DNA of 34,115 nucleotides, taken from assembly GCF_027925155.1 (NCBI RefSeq), contig NZ_BSDY01000028.1:1-34115 (forward strand). The letters run 5' to 3'. Every line of letters begins with the position of its first letter. The stretch's first letter is position 1. Shown one piece after another: positions 15,952-23,209 of this stretch. The translations under genes were made by a program, and so were the position numbers. The notes below the pieces were generated by a model that did not search any database, was not told the DNA's origin, and saw only the letters and a list, made by a program, of their open reading frames with translations. The DNA is from Propionigenium maris DSM 9537. Lineage in GTDB: Bacteria; Fusobacteriota; Fusobacteriia; Fusobacteriales; Fusobacteriaceae.

Positions 15952-17586
15952 CTATCTCTTTTTTGTCTGAACAGCGTAGTTTTTATAGCCACCAGATAGG
16001 TTGTAGCAGTCAAACCCCAGGTTTAACATCACATTGTGAGCTGCGTTACCGGTAACTCCCTTATTGCAGTGAACTACATACTTTCTTCCTTTGTCTAGGT
16101 CCTTCCCTCTGCTTCTTAGCTCTCCCAGAGGAATATTGATTGCTCCAGGAATATGAGCAGCCTCATACTGTTTAGGAGATCTCACATCGATCACAGTGTA
16201 ACTGTCCCTGTTTTCACAAAGCTCCTTAACTGTTATAATCTTATTTTTTCCATAGATGGCATTTTCCAGGATCATTCCAGTGTACATAACAGGATCCTTA
16301 GTTGTAGAAAATGGTGGAGCATAAGCCAGGTCCAGATGGAAGAACTCATCCACTGTAGCTCCGCTACTTATAAGAGCCACAAATACATCCATCCTCTTAT
16401 CCACTCCATTTTCCCCAAGGATCTGAACCCCCAGAAGTTTTCCGCTTCTTCTGTCGGCTACAGCCTTTATGACCATCTCGCTGCTTCCTTCAAAGTAAGC
16501 TGTCTGGTTGGGCTTGATGTTGTGGATAACCTCTACGTCATATCCCCTCTCAAGAGCTTGCTCCTCGTTCATCCCCGTCTGAGCTACAGCCATACCAAAA
16601 ACCTTGAATATGCCTGTTCCCAGGATTCCCTTAAATCTAAGGTTACCTCCAGTGATTACATCTCCACATATTCTTCCCATCTTGTTGGCTGTAGAACCCA
16701 GAGGAACATAGAGGGGTTCCCCATTTATCCTTGACCATGCCATAGCCACATCCCCCACAGCATAGATGCTGTCCACACTTGTTTCCAGCCTGTGGTTCAC
16801 CTCTATGGCTCCATTGGAATAGGTTTTTACCCCTGCCTCCTGAGCCAGTTTGGAGTTTGGCTTTACACCGGTACAAACGAGAACCAGGTCTGCCTCTACT
16901 GTTCTTCCAGATCTGGTTTTAACAGCCCCCTCCTCTATCTCTGCTACCTCCTCTCCCAGGAGAAGCTTAACTCCCTTCTTAGTCAGGTAATCCTCTAGAT
17001 AGACGGACATATCTTTGTCCATCTTAGTCATAGCTCTCTCTTCTTTTTCTATTACCGTAGTTTCTATCCCCAGATTTTCCAGGTTCTCCAGGAGCTCCAG
17101 TCCTATATACCCAGCTCCTACTACTACAGCCTTCTTGGGAGCTTTCTCCACAATATAATCTATTATCCTGTCAGCTGACTGAACATTCCTCAGGGTAAAT
17201 ACATTTTCCCTTTCGATTCCTGCAATTGGAGGAAGGAGGGGAGTGGCTCCTGTAGCTACTACCAGTTTGTCGTAGGAATCCTTAAAGACCTCCTCTGTCT
17301 CAAGGTTTTTTACCTCAATCTTCTTTTCCTTACTGTCTATGGAGAGGACCTCGTGACCGGTCTTAAGGGTCATATTAAATCTCTCCTCAAACCACTTGGG
17401 ATTTCTTGGGGTGAGGTTGTCCCTTTCTATGGACTCCTCTCCTATATAGTAGGGAAGGCCGCATCCAGAGTAGCTGATATCACTATCCCTTTCATAGACG
17501 GTTATCTGGCACTCCTCATTATTTCTCCTTGCCTTAGCTGCAACAGATGTACCTGCTGCCACGGAACCGATTATTACTATCTTCAT
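15952..17586 (-). CDS. CoA-disulfide reductase / persulfide reductase with C-terminal rhodanese domain
   Basis: A 544-residue flavoprotein of the CoADR-Rhd class. Residues 1-440 are a pyridine nucleotide-disulfide oxidoreductase: FAD-binding IIGSVAAGTSVAAKARR at the N-terminus, active-site SYSGCGLPYYIG (Cys42) and NAD(P)H-binding VVVGAGYIGLELLENL near 155-170. Residues 448-540 are a rhodanese domain (VIDVRSPKQYEAAHIPGA) whose active Cys507 sits in HCNKGVTGNAA. Known relatives reduce CoA disulfide, CoA persulfide or polysulfide. In related rhodanese loops the sixth position is usually Arg; here it is Thr, so sulfur transfer may be altered. Third gene of the arsR-acr3 operon, 13 bases after acr3, which suggests a thiol/persulfide role linked to arsenic. 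Confidence 0.88.
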   Translation of the reverse strand: MKIVIIGSVAAGTSVAAKARRNNEECQITVYERDSDISYSGCGLPYYIGEESIERDNLTPRNPKWFEERFNMTLKTGHEVLSIDSKEKKIEVKNLETEEVFKDSYDKLVVATGATPLLPPIAGIERENVFTLRNVQSADRIIDYIVEKAPKKAVVVGAGYIGLELLENLENLGIETTVIEKEERAMTKMDKDMSVYLEDYLTKKGVKLLLGEEVAEIEEGAVKTRSGRTVEADLVLVCTGVKPNSKLAQEAGVKTYSNGAIEVNHRLETSVDSIYAVGDVAMAWSRINGEPLYVPLGSTANKMGRICGDVITGGNLRFKGILGTGIFKVFGMAVAQTGMNEEQALERGYDVEVIHNIKPNQTAYFEGSSEMVIKAVADRRSGKLLGVQILGENGVDKRMDVFVALISSGATVDEFFHLDLAYAPPFSTTKDPVMYTGMILENAIYGKNKIITVKELCENRDSYTVIDVRSPKQYEAAHIPGAINIPLGELRSRGKDLDKGRKYVVHCNKGVTGNAAHNVMLNLGFDCYNLSGGYKNYAVQTKKR

Positions 17587-17599
17587 TGTATCTCTCCTC

Positions 17600-18655
17600 C
17601 TATGCTTTTACTTCCCTTGGAATAAAATATTTTCTTGTTGAATTAGATATTCTTACTAACATAAGCATTACAGGAACCTCCACAAGGAGTCCCACGACAG
17701 TGGCTAATGTCACCCCGGAGTCTATTCCAAATAGAGATATAGCTACAGCCACTGCAAGCTCAAAGAAGTTGCTGGCTCCTATCATTGCTCCTGGAGACGC
17801 TACCTCATGAGGCATCTTCCACTTCCTTGCCCAAAAGTATGCCACAAAGAAGATAAGGAAGGTCTGAATGGTAAGTGGTATAGAGATTAGCAGTATATCC
17901 ATTGGATTGGTCAGAAGCTTCTCTCCCTGGAATGAGAATATGATTACAAGGGTAAGAAGAAGACCAGTCATTGTACTCTTGTCAAACTTCTTTATAAAGT
18001 GATTTTCCAGGTAATGGATACCCCTTCCTGCTACAACTGCCTTTCTTGTTATCCATGCTGCTCCAAGGGGAGTCACTACAAATAATACCACAGACAGAAG
18101 AAGAGTTGCATAGGGCACCGTTATATTTGATACTCCTAGAAGGAATCCTACAATGGGAACAAAGGCAACTAAAAGGATGAGATCATTTACCGCCACCTGT
18201 ACCAGGGTGTATGCTGTATCCCCCTTGGTAAGCTTACTCCACACAAATACCATAGCTGTACACGGTGCTGCTCCCAGAAGGACTGCCCCGGTTACATACT
18301 CATCTGCCAGCTCTCCAGATATGAGACCTCCGAAAACTCCCTTTAGGAAGAAAACTGCAATAACATACATGGTAAAGGGCTTTATCAACCAGTTTATACT
18401 TGTGGTTATGGTTAGACCCTTTAAATTTTTTGTAGCATTAACTATGCTCTTGAAATCGATCTTCAGCATCATAGGATAGATAATCAGCCAGATTAACACA
18501 GCTATGGGCATGGATATGTTGGCGTACTCCATCCTTCCCAGTACCTCTGGGATTTTAGGCAGGTATCTTCCAACTAGTGTTCCACCTATCATACACAGTA
18601 TTACCCAGAGGGTCAGATACTTTTCAAAAAAATTAATTCCCGCTTCCTTTTTCAT
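17600..18655 (-). CDS. acr3: ACR3-family arsenite efflux permease
   Basis: A 351-residue integral membrane protein with about 10 helices, typical length for bacterial ACR3 (often annotated arsB). It should extrude As(III) using the proton motive force. The conserved Cys lies in GAAPCTAMVFVWS (Cys132), and the conserved Glu of the last helices in VEVPVML (Glu326). It lies between arsR and the flavoprotein gene. Its ribosome site AAGGAGGAG overlaps the edge of an operator palindrome (18669-18688), and a second operator overlaps its own promoter (18719-18747), so ArsR should repress it directly. No arsenate reductase gene (arsC) is present in the window. Confidence 0.93.
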   Translation of the reverse strand: MKKEAGINFFEKYLTLWVILCMIGGTLVGRYLPKIPEVLGRMEYANISMPIAVLIWLIIYPMMLKIDFKSIVNATKNLKGLTITTSINWLIKPFTMYVIAVFFLKGVFGGLISGELADEYVTGAVLLGAAPCTAMVFVWSKLTKGDTAYTLVQVAVNDLILLVAFVPIVGFLLGVSNITVPYATLLLSVVLFVVTPLGAAWITRKAVVAGRGIHYLENHFIKKFDKSTMTGLLLTLVIIFSFQGEKLLTNPMDILLISIPLTIQTFLIFFVAYFWARKWKMPHEVASPGAMIGASNFFELAVAVAISLFGIDSGVTLATVVGLLVEVPVMLMLVRISNSTRKYFIPREVKA

Positions 18656-18668
18656 TTTTCTCCTCCTT

Positions 18669-18688
18669 ATATGATTAAAAAATCATAT
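18669..18688. promoter_or_regulatory. ArsR operator copy 1
   Basis: Palindrome ATATGA-N8-TCATAT, directly before the acr3 ribosome site. Identical half-sites occur at 18730-18749 and 19101-19120, all within the arsR-acr3 control regions. ArsR-family repressors bind such dyads and release on As(III). Confidence 0.75.
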
Positions 18689-18718
18689 TTATTTTTAAAA
18701 AATTTATTGTTGGATTTC

Positions 18719-18747
18719 ATTATAAATTTATATGATTAAAAAGTCAT
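18719..18747 (-). promoter_or_regulatory. Internal acr3 promoter
   Basis: Minus-strand -35 ATGACT (18742-18747), 17-bp spacer, perfect -10 TATAAT (18719-18724). The -35 lies inside operator copy 2, so acr3 and the flavoprotein gene have their own ArsR-controlled promoter in addition to the arsR promoter. Confidence 0.7.
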
Positions 18748-18749
18748 AT
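18730..18749. promoter_or_regulatory. ArsR operator copy 2
   Basis: Palindrome ATATGA-N8-TCATAT, differing from copy 1 at one central position, and covering the -35 element of the internal acr3 promoter. Confidence 0.75.
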
Positions 18750-18764
18750 AGCTGTCTAAAAAAA

Positions 18765-19085
18765 TTAACAGTTGCTACATCCAGCTTTGTTCAAATCGGT
18801 TACAAAGACCTCGCCCTTGAGCCTCTCTTCTAGGATCTCTCTAATAAAGGTGTTTTCCTTTAAAAATTCCTCTGAGATCTCATAGTCTATCCACTGGGAT
18901 CTCCTCTCCCCTGTGATTACTCCCGCTTTCTTCAGTTTATTCAGGTGTCTTGAAAGGTTGGACTGGTTCAGTTCCAGGATCTCCTCCAACACGCAGACAC
19001 AGACCTTTCCCCTGCTATAAAGGATATTTAGTATTCTCATCCTGTTTATATCTGCAATTAACTTAAGTATCTCTATTATCTCCAT
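18765..19085 (-). CDS. arsR: ArsR-family metalloregulator
   Basis: A 106-residue winged-helix repressor of the ArsR/SmtB family. The metal site is of the ArsR kind: Cys29-Val-Cys31 in GKVCVCVLEEIL, at the start of the DNA-recognition region, plus a C-terminal pair Cys103 and Cys106 (CSNC). The recognition helix region reads ELNQSNLSRHLNKLKKAGVI. As(III) or Sb(III) binding should release it from DNA. First gene of a three-gene operon. Its promoter (19119-19147) overlaps an operator dyad at 19101-19120, giving autoregulation. The ribosome site GAGGAGG is just upstream of the ATG. Confidence 0.93.
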   Translation of the reverse strand: MEIIEILKLIADINRMRILNILYSRGKVCVCVLEEILELNQSNLSRHLNKLKKAGVITGERRSQWIDYEISEEFLKENTFIREILEERLKGEVFVTDLNKAGCSNC

Positions 19086-19100
19086 CTATCCCTCCTCGTT

Positions 19101-19120
19101 ATATGATTTTATACTCATAT
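19101..19120. promoter_or_regulatory. ArsR operator copy 3
   Basis: Palindrome ATATGA-N8-TCATAT between the arsR promoter and the arsR start, overlapping the -10 by two bases and covering the expected transcription start. The central eight bases differ from copies 1 and 2, but both half-sites are identical. Confidence 0.75.
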
Positions 19121-19147
19121 ACTAGATCAACTTCATATTAAAGTCAA
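19119..19147 (-). promoter_or_regulatory. arsR promoter
   Basis: Minus-strand -35 TTGACT (19142-19147), 17-bp spacer, -10 TAGTAT (19119-19124). Operator copy 3 begins at its -10. Confidence 0.75.
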
Positions 19148-19291
19148 CCACTTAATTGTCTTAAAATGATAAAAATTATACCCTTTAAAAGATTCAGTTC
19201 TAATAATAGATTTTTTATTCCAATTAAACACAAAAAGCTTGCATTCGATCTAAAAATCCTGTATACTTTTTTGTGGGGGCTTTAAATAAAG

Positions 19292-19331
19292 AATAAACTT
19301 TATTATTGGAGGTCATGTAGTAAAGTTTATT
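19292..19331. repeat. Eleven-base inverted repeat in an intergenic region
   Basis: AATAAACTTTA (19292-19302) and TAAAGTTTATT (19321-19331) are perfect inverted copies separated by 18 bases. It lies between the arsR promoter and the terminator of the next gene. There is no T-run, so it does not look like a terminator; an operator or a remnant of a small mobile repeat are possible. Apart from this, 19148-19340 shows no gene. Confidence 0.5.
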
Positions 19332-19340
19332 ATTTGGGTT

Positions 19341-19371
19341 AAAAAAGCAGTAAGATGGGGGTCTTACTGCT
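19341..19371 (-). terminator. Terminator overlapping a stop codon
   Basis: Stem AGCAGTAAGA / TCTTACTGCT (19346-19355 with 19362-19371), followed on the minus strand by a T-run. The 5' arm contains the last codons and the TAA of the gene at 19364-19738. Confidence 0.85.
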
Positions 19372-19738
19372 TTTTTATTATCTCTATATAATTTTCCTTG
19401 TAGGTTTCCTTTAATCTTCTTCTTTCCCTTCTGAGCTCTTCCCTTTCATCTCGAAGGTTTTTGTATCTCTCTATGTCCTGTTCATCCTTTACCATCATAC
19501 AGTGATTCATCTGACCTCTGATCTCCCTGAGCCTTCTGTTTATACCTCTCTCCCTCTCCATAAACTCCATTCTCAGGTAGGTGAGTTCCTCTCTCTGTTC
19601 ATCTGTGAGTTCCATATCATCATTCATCTGCTTCATGTAGTGCCTCTTATGGTGGTTCATCATATGGTGAGACCCTGTGCTTTCAGCTGTTATATTTATA
19701 GAAAATAAAATAAAAATTATGAATATCACTCTTTTCAT
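19364..19738 (-). CDS. His/Met-rich Spy/CpxP-like periplasmic protein
   Basis: A 124-residue exported protein: signal peptide at 1-18 (MKRVIFIIFILFSINITA), a His/Met-rich segment at about 23-41 (HHMMNHHKRHYMKQM) and then a long, highly charged helix. The motif LTDEQREELTYLR is the LTxxQ signature of the Spy/CpxP/ZraP group of periplasmic chaperones and metal-stress proteins. The His/Met cluster suggests metal (Cu, Ag, Zn or similar) binding at the N-terminus. A single Cys lies in MNHCMM. It sits next to an arsenic operon but has its own promoter and a terminator that overlaps its stop codon, so co-regulation is not shown. Confidence 0.75.
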   Translation of the reverse strand: MKRVIFIIFILFSINITAESTGSHHMMNHHKRHYMKQMNDDMELTDEQREELTYLRMEFMERERGINRRLREIRGQMNHCMMVKDEQDIERYKNLRDEREELRRERRRLKETYKENYIEIIKKQ

Positions 19739-19772
19739 TCTTACACCCCCTGAATACCCTTAATCTACCTCT

Positions 19773-19800
19773 ACTATAATATGCCATATCATTGTGACAA
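19773..19800 (-). promoter_or_regulatory. Promoter of the Spy-like gene
   Basis: Minus-strand -35 TTGTCA (19795-19800), 16-bp spacer, -10 TATAGT (19773-19778). A second TTGTCA lies 5 bases further upstream, after a TATAAT, so two overlapping promoters are possible. Confidence 0.55.
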
Positions 19801-19826
19801 ACCTATGACAATTATACCATATAATT

Positions 19827-19854
19827 AAAAAAAACCACACCTCTAAGGTGTGGT
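19827..19854 (-). terminator. Terminator of the 89-aa gene
   Basis: Nine-base-pair perfect stem ACCACACCT / AGGTGTGGT (19834-19842 with 19846-19854) with a three-base loop, followed by a T-run on the minus strand. Confidence 0.85.
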
Positions 19855-19861
19855 CTTAGTT

Positions 19862-20131
19862 CTATACTATAGTTATCTTCTCTGTTTTAGTGGCATCGAC
19901 CTTAAATGAAATAAGAGGTGCGATACTAGGCTTGCAGTTGCACTTCTTCTCCACTTCAAGTTCATTGAGATAAATTGTTTCATTGTTCCTGAGTGTTTTC
20001 AACGAGCACTTTATGCAGGTTTCACCTGTAATCTCTTCACCCTTATATCCATTGATCTTTAATCTGTCTCCATGTTTTTCAATAGAAAACTTCGTATCCT
20101 TCAGTACCTTTTCAGCTATATGAATATGCAT
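19862..20131 (-). CDS. Hypothetical 89-aa Cys-containing protein
   Basis: Family not recognised. An 89-residue soluble protein with a Cys-x-x-Cys (TCIKCSL, Cys39 and Cys42) and a second Cys-x-Cys (KKCNCKP, about 64-66), which together could bind a metal or Fe-S cluster or form disulfides. The rest is beta-rich, with many Lys and Glu. No signal peptide, so probably cytoplasmic. AGGAGGGAG precedes the ATG, a near-consensus promoter lies at 20175-20203 and a strong terminator follows. It is a single-gene unit between the ars region and the molybdoenzyme gene. Confidence 0.65.
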   Translation of the reverse strand: MHIHIAEKVLKDTKFSIEKHGDRLKINGYKGEEITGETCIKCSLKTLRNNETIYLNELEVEKKCNCKPSIAPLISFKVDATKTEKITIV

Positions 20132-20174
20132 CCTTTATCTCCCTCCTATTAGTGTTTCCCCTAGATTCTTTAAG

Positions 20175-20203
20175 AGTATATTTCAAAAAAAAACCATTGT
20201 CAA
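20175..20203 (-). promoter_or_regulatory. Promoter of the 89-aa gene
   Basis: Minus-strand perfect -35 TTGACA (20198-20203), 17-bp spacer, -10 TATACT (20175-20180). Upstream of it (20204-20364) is very AT-rich DNA with homopolymer A and T runs and no gene. Confidence 0.8.
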
Positions 20204-20360
20204 AAATAAATTTACCTTAAAAATTAGATTTTTGAACTAAAATAAGATCAAAAATTCTAAAAAAAAACAATTGATATGATAAAAATATAATTACTTTAGA
20301 TTGTTGTACACCTTTTTTAAATTTTTTTTTTAATTTTGGGGAGCAGATTAATCTACAAAG

Positions 20361-20386
20361 AAAAAGAGCATGCTCAGGCATGCTCT
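20361..20386 (-). terminator. Terminator of the molybdoenzyme gene
   Basis: Nine-base-pair perfect stem AGAGCATGC / GCATGCTCT (20365-20373 with 20378-20386), loop TCAG. It lies about 80 bases after the stop of the 20464-22431 gene, with a modest T-run on the minus strand. Confidence 0.75.
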
Positions 20387-20463
20387 AATTTTAAAAAAAA
20401 ATTATACTTTTCTGAAACAGAGAAGTAAGAGGCTCTGCCCTCTGTCTTCATAGAAGGCTCTTC

Positions 20464-22431
20464 CTATCCTATCTTGACAAAGGTATCGTAATAGGTAACC
20501 TGTCCCCCCATCTCTGAGCTACCATTGTAGGTCAAGAAATTTGGGTTTCCGTGCTTGTGGTTCCACCCTGCATACATGTAGACCATATCCTCTCCCAGGG
20601 TTTCATCCAGGTGGATGGTACACTCTATCCTTCCATACTTAGAGGACAGGCTTACCCTTTCCCCCTCTGTGTAGGACCTTATATTTTCTCTTCCCACATA
20701 GAGTCTGGATAATCCATCCCTTTCTCTGTAGTGCTGGCTAAAGAGGGAGTTTTTAAAGTGGGGACTTATAAGCCTCAGTGGGAACTCCTCGCTCCTCTTG
20801 AGAGAGGGGATATATATCGGGATAGGACTCTGTCCCTCCTCCTTGGCACTCTCACTGTAGATCTCGATCTTTCCGCTGGGAGTAGGGAAGGCCATATCCT
20901 CCCAGGCAACCTCTCCCCTGCTGAGGTTGATGCTCTTACTCTTTAGGTCCTCTATTGTGAGCCCCACAGGCTCAAGGATCCTTCCTATATAGGTCCTCTT
21001 ATCTACCTGAGGATACTCCTCCATTCCCATCTCCAGAGCCAGCTTCTGGAAGAAAAAGTACTCGTCCATAAGCTCATCCTCTGGCTCAACTATCCTCTCA
21101 TTGTAGAGAAGGTAGGGGCTGTGCATAGAGGAGTATATTATATCCTCACTCTCCAGAGTGTTGGTAGATGGGATTATAAGATCACAGTACTTGGCTGTAT
21201 CTGTCATAAAGCCGTCTATACATACCTTAAACTCAATCTTTTCAAAGGCTGCTATGGATTCGTTGAGGTTTGGATACTGGTTTAGGGGATTACACTTGCT
21301 GATAAAGATAGCCTTGATGGGATCTTCAGCGGCTTCAGTCATCCTGTTTATGTAGTCCACAAACTCCGTTACCTGGAAGGTACGGGAATTTACAGAATAT
21401 GTTTTACTTCCATAGGGGTCTGTATTCAGAAGGGATGGATATACCCTGTTAGAGTAGAAGACCCCTGCTCCCTCTCTTCCTATGTTTTTACTTATAGCCA
21501 TGAGGGCATCTATTGCCCTGATGGAGTTTCCCCCATTGGTATACTTCTGCATTCCATATCCCAGGAAACACGATACTCCTCCCTGAACTATTATATGGGT
21601 GAGGGTCTCTACCTCCTCTTTGGAAACTCCAGTCTCCTCCAAGAGATAGTCCATGGAAAGACCCTCCAGGTACTCCCTGTACTCCTCATACCCGTGGATG
21701 TGGGCTTCTGTATATGAGGTGTCGACTCCCCTCTCCTCTATAAGGAGCTTTGTTACAGCCATGGCAAGGGCCCCGTCTGTGGAGGGGTTGGGTGAGATGT
21801 GCAGGTCAGCAGCTCTGGCTGACTCATTAACTCTGGGGTCTACTATAACCACCCTAATTCCCTTCTTCTTTGCTTGCAGTACCCTCTCATAGAGGTGGAT
21901 GGAGGTGTTGTAGGGATTTCTTCCCCATAGAATGATAGTCTTTCCATTGAAGATATCATCTATATCGCTGGACCTCCTGTCTCCAAAATCGTATTTCTGT
22001 GCCTGACTTCCTGCTCCCCAGCAAGTACTTCCAGTTGTAGTAGTAATTCCTCCGTAGAAGTTGAAGAAGATATCCTCTATTCCCTTGAGAACTCCCCCAG
22101 CTCCCGATTCAGCATAGTGGATTACCGACTGGGAACCATGGGCAGCCTTTAGAGCGGTTAATTTTTCTCCAACAAGCTTAACAGCTTCCTCAAAGGTAAT
22201 CTCCTTCCAATCGTCACCTACTTTGAGAAGAGGAGTTTTTATCCTGTCCTTGCTGTAGAGCCTGTCCACATGCTTTCTTCCCTTACTGCAGATAATTCCC
22301 TTGGTAAAGGCATTATCTGTACTTCCCATTATCTTTGTTACCCTTTTCCCCTTTCTATACACATCAAACTTACACAGGTCGTAGCAGTCCAGTGAGCAGC
22401 TGTGAGTAAATTTTTTTGTAAGTTTTTTCAT
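20464..22431 (-). CDS. Cytoplasmic molybdopterin oxidoreductase
   Basis: A 655-residue member of the DMSO-reductase superfamily. The N-terminal [4Fe-4S] site is complete: Cys12, Cys16, Cys20 (CSLDCYDLC) and Cys48 (GIICSKGR). The Mo-binding stretch reads TTGSTCWGAGS, so Cys137 is the likely protein ligand; there is no in-frame TGA for selenocysteine. Bis-MGD-binding regions include ILWGRNPYNTSIH and VVIVDPRVNESA. The C-terminal dinucleotide-binding domain is present. No twin-arginine signal, so it is cytoplasmic. It resembles Bacillus YoaE-type and formate-dehydrogenase-like enzymes, but the substrate cannot be read. It is divergent from a NuoE-like [2Fe-2S] gene, a possible electron partner. 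Confidence 0.85.
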   Translation of the reverse strand: MKKLTKKFTHSCSLDCYDLCKFDVYRKGKRVTKIMGSTDNAFTKGIICSKGRKHVDRLYSKDRIKTPLLKVGDDWKEITFEEAVKLVGEKLTALKAAHGSQSVIHYAESGAGGVLKGIEDIFFNFYGGITTTTGSTCWGAGSQAQKYDFGDRRSSDIDDIFNGKTIILWGRNPYNTSIHLYERVLQAKKKGIRVVIVDPRVNESARAADLHISPNPSTDGALAMAVTKLLIEERGVDTSYTEAHIHGYEEYREYLEGLSMDYLLEETGVSKEEVETLTHIIVQGGVSCFLGYGMQKYTNGGNSIRAIDALMAISKNIGREGAGVFYSNRVYPSLLNTDPYGSKTYSVNSRTFQVTEFVDYINRMTEAAEDPIKAIFISKCNPLNQYPNLNESIAAFEKIEFKVCIDGFMTDTAKYCDLIIPSTNTLESEDIIYSSMHSPYLLYNERIVEPEDELMDEYFFFQKLALEMGMEEYPQVDKRTYIGRILEPVGLTIEDLKSKSINLSRGEVAWEDMAFPTPSGKIEIYSESAKEEGQSPIPIYIPSLKRSEEFPLRLISPHFKNSLFSQHYRERDGLSRLYVGRENIRSYTEGERVSLSSKYGRIECTIHLDETLGEDMVYMYAGWNHKHGNPNFLTYNGSSEMGGQVTYYDTFVKIG

Positions 22432-22466
22432 TTCTTCCCCCCTGATAACCTAAAATTTCATAAAAT

Positions 22467-22495
22467 ATTTTATTATATTCTCACCCTCATATCAA
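22467..22495 (-). promoter_or_regulatory. Possible promoter of the molybdoenzyme gene
   Basis: Minus-strand -35 TTGATA (22490-22495), 17-bp spacer, -10 TAAAAT (22467-22472). An alternative TATAAT overlaps but lacks a -35. Confidence 0.5.
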
Positions 22496-22590
22496 GGAGG
22501 ATTTTCTTTTTACCTCATTAAAGAGATGGATATATTCCCCCTTATACTGTAGAATAACAGTCAAAGAAGAACTATAAGGAGATATTATAT

Positions 22591-23016
22591 ATGTTTAAGG
22601 AGATAGAAAAATATATAGAGGATCTGGAGGATCCCAGGGAGGATATCTTAGAGATCCTTCTGGCTGCCCAGGGCTACTACGGTAAGCTAACTAATGAAGC
22701 CATAGAGTATATAGGAAAGCTATGCAACATGAGTACAGAGGAGATAAGGGAGACCATAGAGTTCTTTCCCTTCCTCATAGGAGACAGAAAAAGAATAGAG
22801 GTATGTAAGGGGTTTAACTGCTCCATAAAGGGGGCAGATCATATAGAGGAGCTTCTCTTTAAAGAGGACACCGAGGACAGGATCGACCTCATAGAGACCC
22901 CGTGCAGGGGAAGGTGTAAAACGGCCCCCAATATCTGGATAGACGACATTCACTATCCAGAGGTTGACCTGGAGAAGCTGGAAAAGATCATAGAGGAGGT
23001 GCTGAAGCTGAGATAG
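22591..23016 (+). CDS. NuoE-like [2Fe-2S] ferredoxin-fold protein
   Basis: A 141-residue protein of the 24-kDa (NuoE/HydA-associated) family. The helical N-terminal half carries EILLAAQGYYGKLTNEAIEY, as in NuoE. The C-terminal thioredoxin-like half has the four cluster Cys in the usual spacing: VCKGFNCSIKGA (Cys-x4-Cys) and ETPCRGRCKTAPN (Cys-x3-Cys). NuoE proteins pass electrons between NADH-oxidising flavoproteins and partners such as hydrogenases or formate dehydrogenases. Here it stands alone, with no NuoF-like gene in the window. It is divergent from the molybdopterin oxidoreductase gene. AAGGAG lies 8 bases before the ATG. Confidence 0.85.
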   Translation: MFKEIEKYIEDLEDPREDILEILLAAQGYYGKLTNEAIEYIGKLCNMSTEEIRETIEFFPFLIGDRKRIEVCKGFNCSIKGADHIEELLFKEDTEDRIDLIETPCRGRCKTAPNIWIDDIHYPEVDLEKLEKIIEEVLKLR

Positions 23017-23145
23017 GTTCCTATGTAAACCCTGTTTAACCTAGTATTTATAAGGAGTGTTAAGAGTTTGCAGCCTTTTATTTAAAGGGTATATCATCTA
23101 TATACCTTCGATTATTATTTTGAATAGTAGATACCATTATTTCCG

Positions 23146-23174
23146 TTGATTATTTCCTCTCTTAGCAGTAAAAT
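23146..23174 (+). promoter_or_regulatory. Promoter of EamA transporter copy 1
   Basis: -35 TTGATT (23146-23151), 17-bp spacer, -10 TAAAAT (23169-23174). The surrounding ~75 bases are homologous to the promoter region of copy 2. Confidence 0.65.
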
Positions 23175-23209
23175 ATCTTGCTATAAAAAATAATCAAAGG
23201 AGGTAAAAA

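Noticed and set aside
18660..19130. CRISPR-like array from the repeated ATATGA dyads
   Set aside because: There are only three copies, at irregular spacing, each a palindrome at a promoter or ribosome site of an ars gene, which fits operators.
20464..22431. Selenocysteine formate dehydrogenase
   Set aside because: The Mo-ligand position is encoded by a normal Cys codon and there is no in-frame TGA in the gene.
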